Source: Nemertoderma westbladi (lineage: Eukaryota > Xenacoelomorpha > Nemertodermatida > Nemertodermatidae). Taken from it: 24,105 bases of DNA. The DNA is taken from the NCBI GenBank assembly GCA_032718475.1, contig JAUCBJ010002344.1, positions 1-24,105 on the forward strand, in the 5' to 3' direction. Each line of letters starts with the position of its first letter. Within the stretch, counting starts at the first letter, position 1. The notes beneath the pieces were generated by a model. The model searched no databases. It had not been told where the DNA came from and saw nothing but the letters and a program-made list of their open reading frames with translations. The translations under genes were made by a program, and so were the position numbers. Below are positions 9,691 through 23,300 of this stretch, piece by piece.

Positions 9691-10044
9691 TCACACGACA
9701 GGCTGCGTCGTGTTGGTACAGACTGTTAGTCGAGATAAAAACTAACCCCTCATTAAACCGAAACCTCCTTCCGCTACCAGCATCCCGGCTATACTGAAAT
9801 CCTTACAGGACGAATGGGACGCGGTTATGCTGCACACAAACGTGTAAGGAGGTTTCGGTTTAATCGACGGGTTCGTTTTTATATCGACTAACATGTCAAT
9901 GGTTAGAGGCTCGCCGTTTATAGGGTCGCATCCGTTCTCCGCAATGAATTTCTCGATGAGTCGACGTTCGAACACGCAGTTCGAGGTGGGAGAAACAACT
10001 GGCTTGTCTGGTACTTCGTGTGATATCGAGCAATACAAGGCCAT
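9689..10044 (-). pseudogene. PRPF19: PRPF19 (Prp19) U-box fragment, internally inverted
   Basis: In the intact gene this protein is the U-box E3 ubiquitin ligase scaffold of the spliceosomal NineTeen complex. From ATG at 10042-10044 the minus strand reads [20 protein letters not shown], then [20 protein letters not shown], to [13 protein letters not shown] (ending about 9846). This closely follows the N-terminal U-box of animal PRPF19. The next family segment, [20 protein letters not shown] followed by LHTNV, is present but on the opposite (plus) strand at 9770-9844, read from IKPKPP at 9752. After it the minus strand resumes with SLYQHDAACRVI (9689-9724), a downstream PRPF19 segment, while about 16-17 expected residues between them are missing. 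No introns interrupt the roughly 130 residues spanned. The rest of the protein, including the WD40 repeats, is absent from the window. The copy cannot make a normal protein; identification is strong, the mechanism is inference. Confidence 0.88.
9724..9893. repeat. Imperfect inverted repeat inside the PRPF19 fragment
   Basis: Arm 9724-9770 and arm 9846-9893 are reverse complements with three substitutions and one single-base gap over 47-48 positions. The spacer is 75 bp (9771-9845). Both arms encode the PRPF19 stretch (L)V(D/E)[12 protein letters not shown], one on each strand. The plus-strand arm has lost one base, which puts its two halves in different frames. Confidence 0.92.
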
Positions 10045-10599
10045 TATTGCAGTATTGCTGTAATGATTGCGAATCCGGTCTGTCCGGTAGGCTACAGTCT
10101 GACAGTATTACCTGATGCCTGATTACAGGATTTACTACAGTACTTCAGGGGCTGGAGTTCGTAGGCTACTGAAGAATGAATCCCATAACTATAGTTTATA
10201 TACCAAAATTCAATCAATATAAAAGGTGTTAACAGATTACCGAACAAACTGCACATTACCTCAACAGGCAGACAAGCAAACGAGCTATAATCAGTTTGAC
10301 CCTTGCAACAATAGAGTAACACAGCTTCAACCATCCTAACATAGGCTATTATTAGCTACAACATTCAAAGCAATAATGTCACAAAGCCAAGCCTTGAATA
10401 CACCCCCCCCTCTCCCGAAAGGAATCCTCCAATCAAAACTTACAAAAGCAATAATAGCCACATATTATCCTACAACTTTACAGAAGCCAATCGTGTTTAC
10501 ATATCCAATATAGCGGCTAAGTACGCCCACCCCAAGCAATACCCGAGTCCGCCCCAATCGAGGTATAAAGGTACATACCAATAATAACCGAGCTAAAAA
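10045..10599. other. Spacer upstream of the PRPF19 fragment
   Basis: No coding feature could be assigned. The minus-strand frame at 10092-10334 (80 codons) resembles no family I know. The region may include remnants of PRPF19 5' flank, but nothing in the sequence proves it. Confidence 0.45.
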
Positions 10600-10980
10600 T
10601 AAACCCAATAATCAACTCGCGGCCCACCAATAAAAATCATAACCCAATAGATGTCGTCACAGCCAATAACCAAGTACGCACACCAACAAAATCAATACAG
10701 AACAAGCCCTAAGCCGAAAATAATCACCCAACAAATAGATCAACATTATAGATTGTACGCCGAAAAATAATACACTAAATAAATAATTAAAGACATAAAT
10801 AAATTATATGCCGAAATAATACACCGCATAGATTACATAGGATAAATTGCAAGCTAAAAATAGTACACCAAATAGATAGGACACAAAGCAAATCACGTGT
10901 CAAAAATAACGCATTAAATAAATAATTAAAGACATAAATAAATTGTATGCCGAAATAATACACCGCATAGATTACACGTT
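10600..10980. repeat. Degenerate repeats with a 62-bp direct repeat
   Basis: Two 62-bp segments, 10776-10837 and 10915-10976, differ at a single position and lie 139 bp apart. Each contains ATGCCGAAATAATACACCGC followed by ATAGATTACA. Around them, looser copies of the words GCCGAAAATAAT, ACACCAAATAGAT and TAGATTGTACGCC recur from about 10620. This suggests an old tandem array with one recently duplicated block. A minus-strand 84-codon frame across it is repeat-derived. Confidence 0.75.
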
Positions 10981-11495
10981 GTGGGGTCTTCGAGCAGCAC
11001 GTGTTCAAATGTTCAATGACTGAGCAGCGACTAATTAACAAATTTATGAGAGATTCATTGACCAGCTACCGACAGACCAATATTGTGACATATATTTTAG
11101 TTTAATGTTTGATTCAATTAGAGGCACAAATTAAAAAGGCTACAAATATATAGGGGTGAATAATTAAATTAATCACCCATTAAAAGGTAGCCAAATAAAA
11201 GTTGCAATCTATATAAATTTTTAAATTCAGTAGTGTGCGTGTGTTGTGTATTGATTCCGTAGATTTCATGTTGAAATAGCGTTCATTAATTTAATTTCTA
11301 TTTAATGATTCATGCATACTAATACACACATTAAATTAGTTCGCATGTGTTAAGTGTGTAAGATTTGATTGTTTCGTCAGGAAACCATTAGGGCACAGAA
11401 ACTGACGGATTCTTCGCGAATTTCGCAAACGTCGCAAACTTCGGGAATTTGTTCAACAATTTTGACTCCTTAAGGAAAAGGGTCCCGAATGAGTT
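10981..11495. other. AT-rich spacer
   Basis: No gene or RNA recognised. A short segment near 11412-11450 repeats TTCGC/TTCGGGAATT-type words, but it is too small to classify. Confidence 0.5.
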
Positions 11496-11505
11496 TTTTA
11501 ACCTT

Positions 11506-11795
11506 TATTTTTTGTGATTTTGAGTGCTTTTTTTATATTAGTGAATATTCTAGAACCTTAGTAGATTTTTAATGGTATATAGCTAGTATTTTTTACTAGC
11601 TAGTAATTTTTGGAAATTATTTTGGCCATTAATATATTCTTCAACAGTTTAACCTGAAATATCATGGACTTTCACATTTTTTATAATTTCAATAAATACT
11701 AGCTAGCAAAAAAACACTAGCTATCATAAAAAACATATCTACTAATGTTGTAGAACTTTCACCAATACCAAAAAAATTACAAAACTCTAAAAAAG
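11506..11795. mobile_element. MITE-like imperfect hairpin
   Basis: Two arms of roughly 100 bp (about 11506-11612 and 11690-11795) are imperfect reverse complements around an 80-bp loop. Matching blocks, read on the plus strand of arm 1, are TATTAGTGAATATTCTAGAA, CTTAGTAGAT, and TAGCTAGTATTTTTT then ACTAGCTAGTA. Arm 2 carries the complementary versions. This is consistent with a decayed foldback element or MITE. I could not identify target-site duplications or assign a superfamily, and the outer boundaries are uncertain. Confidence 0.6.
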
Positions 11796-11865
11796 GATTG
11801 GTGAAAAATGGCTGGGGTGTCGACAGGGCGAAGTAGGGACCGTGTTGCTTAACCCCTTAGAGCCT

Positions 11866-11920
11866 ATGACGTCCACTGCACGTCACCATGGACAGCACGA
11901 TGACGTGCAGTGGACGTCAT
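11866..11920. repeat. Perfect 20-bp-arm palindrome with 15-base loop
   Basis: ATGACGTCCACTGCACGTCA (11866-11885) is the exact reverse complement of 11901-11920, with the loop CCATGGACAGCACGA between. The arms are CpG-containing and carry TGACGT words. A TTAACCCCTTAGAGCC string lies just upstream (from 11849), reminiscent of TTAA-flanked DNA transposon ends. No matching inverted end was found downstream, so the origin is open. Confidence 0.95.
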
Positions 11921-12104
11921 GCTGGAATACATGTTTTATTGGAAGGCTCTTGGAGTAGGTATACTGGTGGATAGTATTAATGACATTTATTGCTCTTCGT
12001 GGCAAAAAATCCATTCTGTACTGTAGATAGGCTGTATTGTAGACTGTATTATTAGTGTTAGGTACAGTATATGGCGTAATGCCAACCACAGTACAGTAGT
12101 TCAG

Positions 12105-12900
12105 ACTGACAGAGAGACCGACAGACATACAGACTAGATTTATGTAAACGTGTAAACTGACATCAGAAATGAAATCAGCAACCCTTAAAACCCCCATAGC
12201 GAGAATGTTAGTTAATTTGAATTATCTTTTATGTTTTGACAGACTGACTGACAGAATGACCGACAGACAGACAGACTTGATTTATGTAAATGTGTAAACT
12301 GACATCATAAATGAAATCAGCAACCCTTAAAACCCCCATAGCGAGAATGTTAGTTAATTTGAATTATCTTTTATGTTTTGACAGACTGACTGACAGAATG
12401 ACCGACAGACAGACAGACTAGATTTATGTAAACGTGTAAACTGACATCAGAAATGAAATCAGCAACCCTTAAAAACCCCATAGCGAGAATGTTAGTTAAT
12501 TTGAATTATCTTTTATGTTTTGACAGACTGACTGACAGAATGACCGACAGACAGACAGACTAGATTTTTTTAAACGTGAAAACTGACATCTGAAATAAAA
12601 TTAGAACCCATTAAAACCCCCATAACGAGAATGTTAGTTAGTTTGTATTCTTTTTTAAGTTTTGACAGACTGACTGACTGACAGAAAGACCGACAAACAG
12701 ACAGTCTAGATTTATGTAAACCTGAAAACTGACATCAGAAATGAAATCAGCACCCCTTAAAACCCCCATAGCGAGAATGTTAGTTAATTTGAATTTTATT
12801 TTATGTTTTGACAGACTGACTAGATTTATGTAAACGTGAAAACTGACATCAGAAATGTAATCAGCACTCCTTAAAACCCCCATAGTGAGAATGTTAGCGA
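12105..12900 (+). repeat. Six-unit tandem repeat, 142-bp period
   Basis: Units start with a GACAGACTGACTGACAGAAT-type run, then TAGATTTATGTAAACGTG, AACTGACATCAGAAATGAAA, and CCCCCATAGCGAGAATG. The CATAGCGAG landmark occurs at about 12195, 12337, 12479, 12621 (CATAACGAG), 12767 and 12881, giving periods of 142, 142, 142, 146 and 114. The last unit has lost most of its GACA run. Minus-strand frames reading MGVLR.ADFISDVSFHVYIN arise from the units and are not considered a gene. The same family appears, older and on the opposite strand, at 1145-1620. Confidence 0.93.
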
Positions 12901-13186
12901 CAAGTTTTAATTATTAACCATATTTCGTAAGATATATTTTAAAACATTTATTTATTAATAATGCAATAACTGAATAACCAGATAACGGAACGACAAACCG
13001 AATTGAAACTTTTAATTACTAATAATAATTGTGGTGAGAGGTGATGGAAATCAAGGATATATGTTGTTATGTTATGGAGCACGCGTTGGTAGGCACAGGC
13101 AATGAATTGATGTCTGTTGAGATGTATTGAAGGAGCACTATTCCTTCTTTAGTAATAATATTAATGTCAATGAATAACTGATACCT
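12901..13186. other. AT-rich spacer between tandem arrays
   Basis: No feature recognised beyond A/T-rich sequence. Confidence 0.5.
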
Positions 13187-16024
<2,838 letters not shown>

Positions 16025-16470
16025 TACGGGTGAAAGGTGTAAATCGGGGACATCCCTTTGTTACAAACAAACCGATACCACCTTTCAAATTCATTATTTT
16101 TGACAATATACTTTTGAAAATATTATATTCTTGATCGTTATAAAATTTCCTATCTACCCTATATCCTTTGATTGATACAATCACAGTTTTTCCAAACACG
16201 CACTTCACCTTAAAACCGGGGACTCACCACGTTGGAGAGAATACACAGATGTGTATAATTGTGTTTAATCTTGGTATGATATAAACAATACAAAACGGGA
16301 CATTTGACATTTGACAGGCATATTTCATTACTCAAATAAGATATCCATCCCTGAATATTACCAAAGCCTCATTACTATTATTCAGCATGATCTTGAAAAT
16401 ATTATTTACATTATTCTCATAATTTAAAGCTATGATTGCAGTTTTTCTGCAAACCCGCAGGTGTACATAC

Positions 16471-16900
16471 AATTCGGGGACATATTGTATTTCGTTCAAT
16501 GATTCACCCAGATAGTGGCGGATATTGACCGCAACGCCTTCTTGAGCTGGAGCTGGAGCTATGGTATAGTTATTTTGATGCTAGTTTTAGCAGGTCTGGA
16601 TAACTTTGCTCCCATCCATATTTTGCCAGTGTGCCTTTTGGCTGATATTTATTATGATATCGAAAACATTTATTTCATTTGTCAAATTTGCATAAAATTC
16701 GGGGACATATTGTATTTGGTTCAATGCATTCACCATAGCAGCAATACGCCTTTTTGAGTGCTGGTATTCTGTATTTCAATGCGTGTTGTAGCAGCTTTGG
16801 ATAAGATTCGCTACCCTCCATATTTTACCGGCGTGTCTTTTAATCAATAATATGATATCGGTTTAATTATTCACAACTAGATGTTTTACACCAAATAAGT
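16471..16900 (+). repeat. Two diverged ~226-bp units (GGGGACAT family)
   Basis: AATTCGGGGACATATTGTAT begins units at 16471 and 16697. Each continues with GTTCAATG, CAGCAATACGCC/CGCAACGCC-like, TTTGGATAA/TCTGGATAA, CCATATTTT.CC.G.GTG and ATGATATCG in the same order. A third unit lies at 19537-19740. Related GGGGACAT/GGGACAT words at 16046, 16217 and 16298 suggest further decayed units. The 80-codon frame at 16515-16757 spans two units and starts with GTG, so it is not called as a gene. Confidence 0.8.
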
Positions 16901-16940
16901 TTATAAATAGCTTTATAAAATAGTTTATAAATAATAAATA

Positions 16941-17403
16941 CCACCTTTTCCTGTTAGTTGCCAGTACATAGTCTGATGCAGACCGGTAGGTCGAAAACGT
17001 TTACTATTATATCTTTATTTAATATAATATAACCAGCTAAAGACCCTCAATACTTTATTTTTTCTATCATCTTTACACTATGCTGCCGCTGGTGAATGCC
17101 TACCACTTCATTCGTTCGTTTACCTATAAACTAGAAAGACTGCTTCTGTTTGGTCGTCCAATGGAAAGATACAAGTAGTAATGTACTAATGTACAATAAT
17201 ACTAATTTCTACTATATATAAAAAACGAACGGATGAAGTGGTAGGCATTCACCAGCGGCAGCATAGTGTAAAGATGATAGAAAAAATAAAGTATTGAGGG
17301 TCTTTAGCTGGTTATATTATATTAGATAAAGATACAATAGTAAACATTTTCGACCTACCGGTCTGCATCAGACTATGTACTGGCAACTAACAGGAAAAGG
17401 TGG
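16941..17403. repeat. Large inverted repeat 1 (181-bp arms)
   Basis: Arm 16941-17121 and arm 17223-17403 are near-perfect reverse complements around a 101-bp loop. They begin and end in CCACCTTTTCCTG / CAGGAAAAGGTGG. The outer 137 bp of each arm is the repeated unit described separately. The inner 44 bp (ATGCTGCCGCTGGTGAATGC and on) is specific to this pair. Confidence 0.93.
16968..17007 (+). ncRNA. Hammerhead-ribozyme-like motif in the 137-bp unit
   Basis: In order: ATAGT (16968-16972), CTGATG (16973-16978), CA, GACC-loop-GGTC stem (16981-16992), GAA(A), AACGTT, T, and ACTAT (17003-17007). ATAGT pairs with ACTAT (helix I), GACC with GGTC (helix II), and AAC with GTT (a loopless, palindromic helix III, as in dimer-forming hammerheads), placing the cleavage-site U before ACTAT. 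The core departs from CUGAUGA: an extra or substituted C follows CUGAUG, which may abolish catalysis. Other copies are at 17337-17376 (minus, with ACG changed to ATG) and 17734-17773 (helix II loop GGTA changed to AGTC with the stem kept). Ribozymes of this kind are known in Penelope-like retroelements, but no such protein is in the window. Confidence 0.4.
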
Positions 17404-17843
17404 GGGTCTATATATATATATATGAGTTTTAAAGGGGAATACCTGATAGGTGAATCCCAGAAAGGTTAACGTGTATGTATGTACTGTATAACGTAAGGTA
17501 ATTGTGATAGAACTTCTTCCAACCTTATAACCCAACCTGCAACCCTATATTTGTACTTTAGATTGACAGCTTACAACTAACTCGGTGTACTTTCCCTATC
17601 ACAATTACCTTACGTTATACAGTACATACATACACGTTAACCTTTCTGGGATTCACCTATCAGGTATTCCCCTTTAAAACTTATATATATATATATATAT
17701 AGACCCCCACCTTTTCCTGTTAGTTGCCAGTACATAGTCTGATGCAGACCAGTCGGTCGAAAACGTTTACTATTGTATCTTTATCTAATATAATATAACC
17801 AGCTAAAGACCCTCAATACTTTATTTTTTCTATCATCTTTACA
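17267..17843. repeat. Large inverted repeat 2 (about 245-bp arms), overlapping the first
   Basis: Arm 17267-17510 and arm 17596-17843 are reverse complements differing slightly, including the length of an internal (TA)n. The loop is 85 bp (17511-17595). The left arm re-uses the right arm of inverted repeat 1. Together the two make a chain of three 137-bp units in plus, minus, plus order: 16941-17077, 17267-17403 and 17707-17843. The segment between units 2 and 3 is itself palindromic. Confidence 0.93.
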
Positions 17844-19536
17844 ATATATAAAAAATAGATTTAAAAAATAAGTAGAGAGGTTAGAGAATATTTAAAGGAT
17901 CACATTGTTAGCTATCGATATTTATTTTCGGGCGTCTAGCAGTTTGTTAACGAAGGGCTATTTTAATTTCGAGTGTTGCTAAAGACTAACCCTCGCGTAA
18001 AAACCTGGCTCTTTCCAGAGTGTAGGGAATTTTAGATTCTTTTGCTATTTATACTAAATTAGAATTTAATTAGAAAATTATAATTACATTAGAATTTTAG
18101 ATTCTATTACACCAATGTACTACTCATTAAAGATCTGACAATAGGCCTACGACCTTTTTTAACGTTAATATATTTTATTAAAATTAATATACGTCATAAT
18201 TTAACAATGATCAGTGATAATCATCCCTGATTCATTATTTAGTACATAAGCAAATTGTCTAACTGACCATCCGATAATTATGCATTTATATTTTATGTTA
18301 AATTTTATTTTTTTGAAAATTACTTTTTGGTTCCTAGTCAGAATCATTATATTGTACCAGTAAGCCTACTGGCCGTACTGTAGGGAAAATGGTTCAATTC
18401 AATCTGCGACAATTCCATCGTTATGATCGTTCGGACAATTCCCCATCGAATCTCATAGAAGAAGCTTTATCTAAATTTTTGGAGACAACAAAAATAAACA
18501 AACAGTCGGCCGAAACTGGAGTTGACCCAAATGCTCCTCTTTCGATAGCTGCTAACCGAAGGTTGGGCTAATCCTACCCCAAGATATGATCCCAGTTATT
18601 CAACTATAGTAGTACCAGTTCTCGTTTTATCGACCCCATGTGATGAAAGGCTGATGAGTGGGATGACCCTGGACGCGAAACCTAATTCCACGGCATTTCA
18701 CAAAGCTTTACAACATGGCGAAACATCGTTATTTATATTAGTTTATTTGTTTTTGTAGGAAACCGATCTGATGGGTGAGAATCAATGATTCGTTTACTCA
18801 AGGTCATTTTCCTAATTTTTTTTAGATCCTTCAACAAAGGTTATACAGGACATATACACGTTCGTAGGGCCTTCGCGCAGCATGAGAGCCTATATTAGAA
18901 AGTACATTATACTATTATCTATTAGATATACTAAAACCGCCATTCCCAAAATATATATGAGTGAAGGCGAGGCAATCAGTTTGTGATAAACAAGTTGTAA
19001 AAACAGATGAATAACTATGCAAAGTCTTGAAACTGTGAGAGTAACTGCTGATTTATGGCAGATAGATAATCGTATACATTGTAAACTCGTTGCGTTCGTT
19101 CGTTTTTTACCAAACTTGCGATTCTTTCTAAACTTTTGCCGGACTACATATTACGGATCAAGTTTTGTTGAATTTTATCAAGGAATAACCGAGTTATTAG
19201 CGATCAAAAATTTACGACGACGACGACAGACACCTCGTTAATGGCACCCATATGCTAAGGCTTCGCTCACTTCGTGGCTCGCCCCACATACAATAGGCGT
19301 AATAATTTTTATCACGGTATTATTATTATACTATTCTCTTTCATTGCTGAACATCTGAAGATAAATTTAAGTGAAACTGAAATCCAAAACGGAAATTATT
19401 AATTATTAATTGAAATTGAAATTTGAAATTATTTTTCGCAACCTCAAGGGTATATTTAGTTTAGCACAGGTCGCTAGTCGTCAGGTTGTCCATGATACTA
19501 AACATGTACATGTAATGTGTATAAATGTGTACATGC
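17844..19536. other. AT-rich interior of the duplicated block, no gene assigned
   Basis: About 1.7 kb without a recognisable protein domain. Two ATG frames, 18389-18571 (60 codons, from MVQFNLRQFHRYDRSD) and 19017-19241 (74 codons, from MQSLETVRVTADLW), look more protein-like than their surroundings. They match no family I know and have no partner exons that I can support. GCTCGCCCCACATAC near 19277-19291 resembles the CTCGCCCCACAAAC word in the 540-bp repeat. Confidence 0.5.
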
Positions 19537-19740
19537 AAATCGAGGACATTGCATTTCGTTCAATGCATTCACTAAAAGTAGCAGTGCGCCTTCCTGTGTG
19601 CTGGAACTACTGTATGATATATTTCAATGCTTGTTGTAGGTTTGGATAACATTTGCTCCCCTCCAAATTTTGCCAGCGTGCCTCTTCATTAGTAATAATT
19701 ATGACTTCGAAAAAATTATTAAAATTTGTCAAAATTTAAG
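19537..19740 (+). repeat. Third GGGGACAT-family unit, next to the (CA)n
   Basis: AAATCGAGGACATTGCATTT then GTTCAATGCATTCAC, GTAGCAGTGCGCC, TTTGGATAACATTTGCTCCC and CAAATTTTGCCAGCGTG follow the order of the units at 16471 and 16697. The upstream words TGTACATGCAAATCG and TGTACATACAATTCG also match, so this is a homologous unit about 2.8 kb away. The copy-2 equivalent is at 23880-24083. Confidence 0.75.
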
Positions 19741-19760
19741 CCTACTATTTCATTTTTACT

Positions 19761-20366
<606 letters not shown>

Positions 20367-20368
20367 TT

Positions 20369-23300
20369 ACGGGTGAAAGGTGTAAATCGGGGACATCCCT
20401 TTGTTACAAACAAACCGAGACCACCTTTCAAATTCATTATTTTTGACAATATACTTTTGAAAATATTATATTCTTGATCGCTATAAAATTTCCTATCTAC
20501 CCTATATCCTTTGATTGACCCAATCACCGTTTTTCCAAACACGCACTTCACCTTAAAACCGGGGACTCACCACGTTGGAGGGAATACACAGATGTGTATA
20601 ATTGTGTTAAATCTTGGTATGATATAAACAATACAAAACGGGACATTTGACATTTGACAGGCATATTTCATTACTCAAATAAGATATCCATCCCTGAATA
20701 TTACCAAAGCCTCATTACTATTATTCAGCATGATCTTGAAAATATTATTTACATTATTGTCATAATTTAAAGCTATGATTGCAGTTTTTCTGCAAACCCG
20801 CGGGTGTACATACAATTCGGGGACATATTGTATTTCGTTCAATGATTCACGCAGATAGTGGCGGATATTGACCGCAACGCCTTCTTGAGCTGGAGCTGGA
20901 GCTATGGTATAGTTATTTTGATGCTAGTTTTAGCAGGTCTGGATAACTTTGCTCCCATCCATATTTTGCCAGTGTGCCTTTTGGCTGATATTTATTATGA
21001 TATCGAAAACATTTATTTCATTTGTCAAATTTGCATAAAATTCGGGGACATATTGTATTTGGTTCAATGCATTCACCATAGCAGCAATACGCCTTTTTGA
21101 GTGCTGGTATTCTGTATTTCAATGCGTGTTGTAGCAGCTTTGGATAAGATTCGCTACCCTCCATATTTTACCGGCGTGTCTTTTAATCAATAATATGATA
21201 TCGGTTTAATTATTCACAACTAGATGTTTTACACCAAATAAGTTTATAAATAGCTTTATAAAATAGTTTATAAATAATAAATACCACCTTTTCCTGTTAG
21301 TTGCCAGTACATAGTCTGATGCAGACCGGTAGGTCGAAAACGTTTACTATTATATCTTTATTTAATATAATATAACCAGCTAAAGACCCTCAATACTTTA
21401 TTTTTTCTATCATCTTTACACTATGCTGCCGCTGGTGAATGCCTACCACTTCATTCGTTCGTTTACCTATAAACTAGAAAGACTGCTTCTGTTTGGTCGT
21501 CCAATGGAAAGATACAAGTAGTAATGTACTAATGTACAATAATACTAATTTCTACTATATATAAAAAACGAACGGATGAAGTGGTAGGCATTCACCAGCG
21601 GCAGCATAGTGTAAAGATGATAGAAAAAATAAAGTATTGAGGGTCTTTAGCTGGTTATATTATATTAGATAAAGATACAATAGTAAACATTTTCGACCTA
21701 CCGGTCTGCATCAGACTATGTACTGGCAACTAACAGGAAAAGGTGGGGGTCTATATATATATATATGAGTTTTAAAGGGGAATACCTGATAGGTGAATCC
21801 CAGAAAGGTTAACGTGTATGTATGTACTGTATAACGTAAGGTAATTGTGATAGAACTTCTTCCAACCTTATAACCCAACCTGCAACCCTATATTTGTACT
21901 TTAGATTGACAGCTTACAACTAACTCGGTGTACTTTCCCTATCACAATTACCTTACGTTATACAGTACATACATACACGTTAACCTTTCTGGGATTCACC
22001 TATCAGGTATTCCCCTTTAAAACTTATATATATATATATATATAGACCCCCACCTTTTCCTGTTAGTTGCCAGTACATAGTCTGATGCAGACCAGTCGGT
22101 CGAAAACGTTTACTATTGTATCTTTATCTAATATAATATAACCAGCTAAAGACCCTCAATACTTTATTTTTTCTATCATCTTTACAATATATAAAAAATA
22201 GATTTAAAAAATAAGTAGAGAGGTTAGAGAATATTTAAAGGATCACATTGTTAGCTATCGATATTTATTTTCGGGCGTCTAGCAGTTTGTTAACGAAGGG
22301 CTATTTTAATTTCGAGTGTTGCTAAAGACTAACCCTCGCGTAAAAACCTGGCTCTTTCCAGAGTGTAGGGAATTTTAGATTCTTTTGCTATTTATACTAA
22401 ATTAGAATTTAATTAGAAAATTATAATTACATTAGAATTTTAGATTCTATTACACCAATGTACTACTCATTAAAGATCTGACAATAGGCCTACGACCTTT
22501 TTTAACGTTAATATATTTTATTAAAATTAATATACGTCATAATTTAACAATGATCAGTGATAATCATCCCTGATTCATTATTTAGTACATAAGCAAATTG
22601 TCTAACTGACCATCCGATAATTATGCATTTATATTTTATGTTAAATTTTATTTTTTTGAAAATTACTTTTTGGTTCCTAGTCAGAATCATTATATTGTAC
22701 CAGTAAGCCTACTGGCCGTACTGTAGGGAAAATGGTTCAATTCAATCTGCGACAATTCCATCGTTATGATCGTTCGGACAATTCCCCATCGAATCTCATA
22801 GAAGAAGCTTTATCTAAATTTTTGGAGACAACAAAAATAAACAAACAGTCGGCCGAAACTGGAGTTGACCCAAATGCTCCTCTTTCGATAGCTGCTAACC
22901 GAAGGTTGGGCTAATCCTACCCCAAGATATGATCCCAGTTATTCAACTATAGTAGTACCAGTTCTCGTTTTATCGACCCCATGTGATGAAAGGCTGATGA
23001 GTGGGATGACCCTGGACGCGAAACCTAATTCCACGGCATTTCACAAAGCTTTACAACATGGCGAAACATCGTTATTTATATTAGTTTATTTGTTTTTGTA
23101 GGAAACCGATCTGATGGGTGAGAATCAATGATTCGTTTACTCAAGGTCATTTTCCTAATTTTTTTTAGATCCTTCAACAAAGGTTATACAGGACATATAC
23201 ACGTTCGTAGGGCCTTCGCGCAGCATGAGAGCCTATATTAGAAAGTACATTATACTATTATCTATTAGATATACTAAAACCGCCATTCCCAAAATATATA

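Noticed and set aside
12638-12883. Minus-strand frame with repeated MGVLR..DFISDVS peptide as a gene
   Set aside because: It is generated by successive 142-bp repeat units, and most units carry stops or shifts. It is kept only as a testable observation.
16515-16757. 80-codon frame with hydrophobic segments as a small membrane protein
   Set aside because: It starts with GTG, spans two units of a diverged repeat, and has no recognised family. Its exact recurrence at 20858 is due to the duplication.
18651-18692. Second hammerhead candidate (CTGATGAG ... GCGAAAC)
   Set aside because: The core words are present, but helix II needs a large one-sided bulge. No helix III with the required U before the cleavage site, and no matching helix I, could be built on either side.
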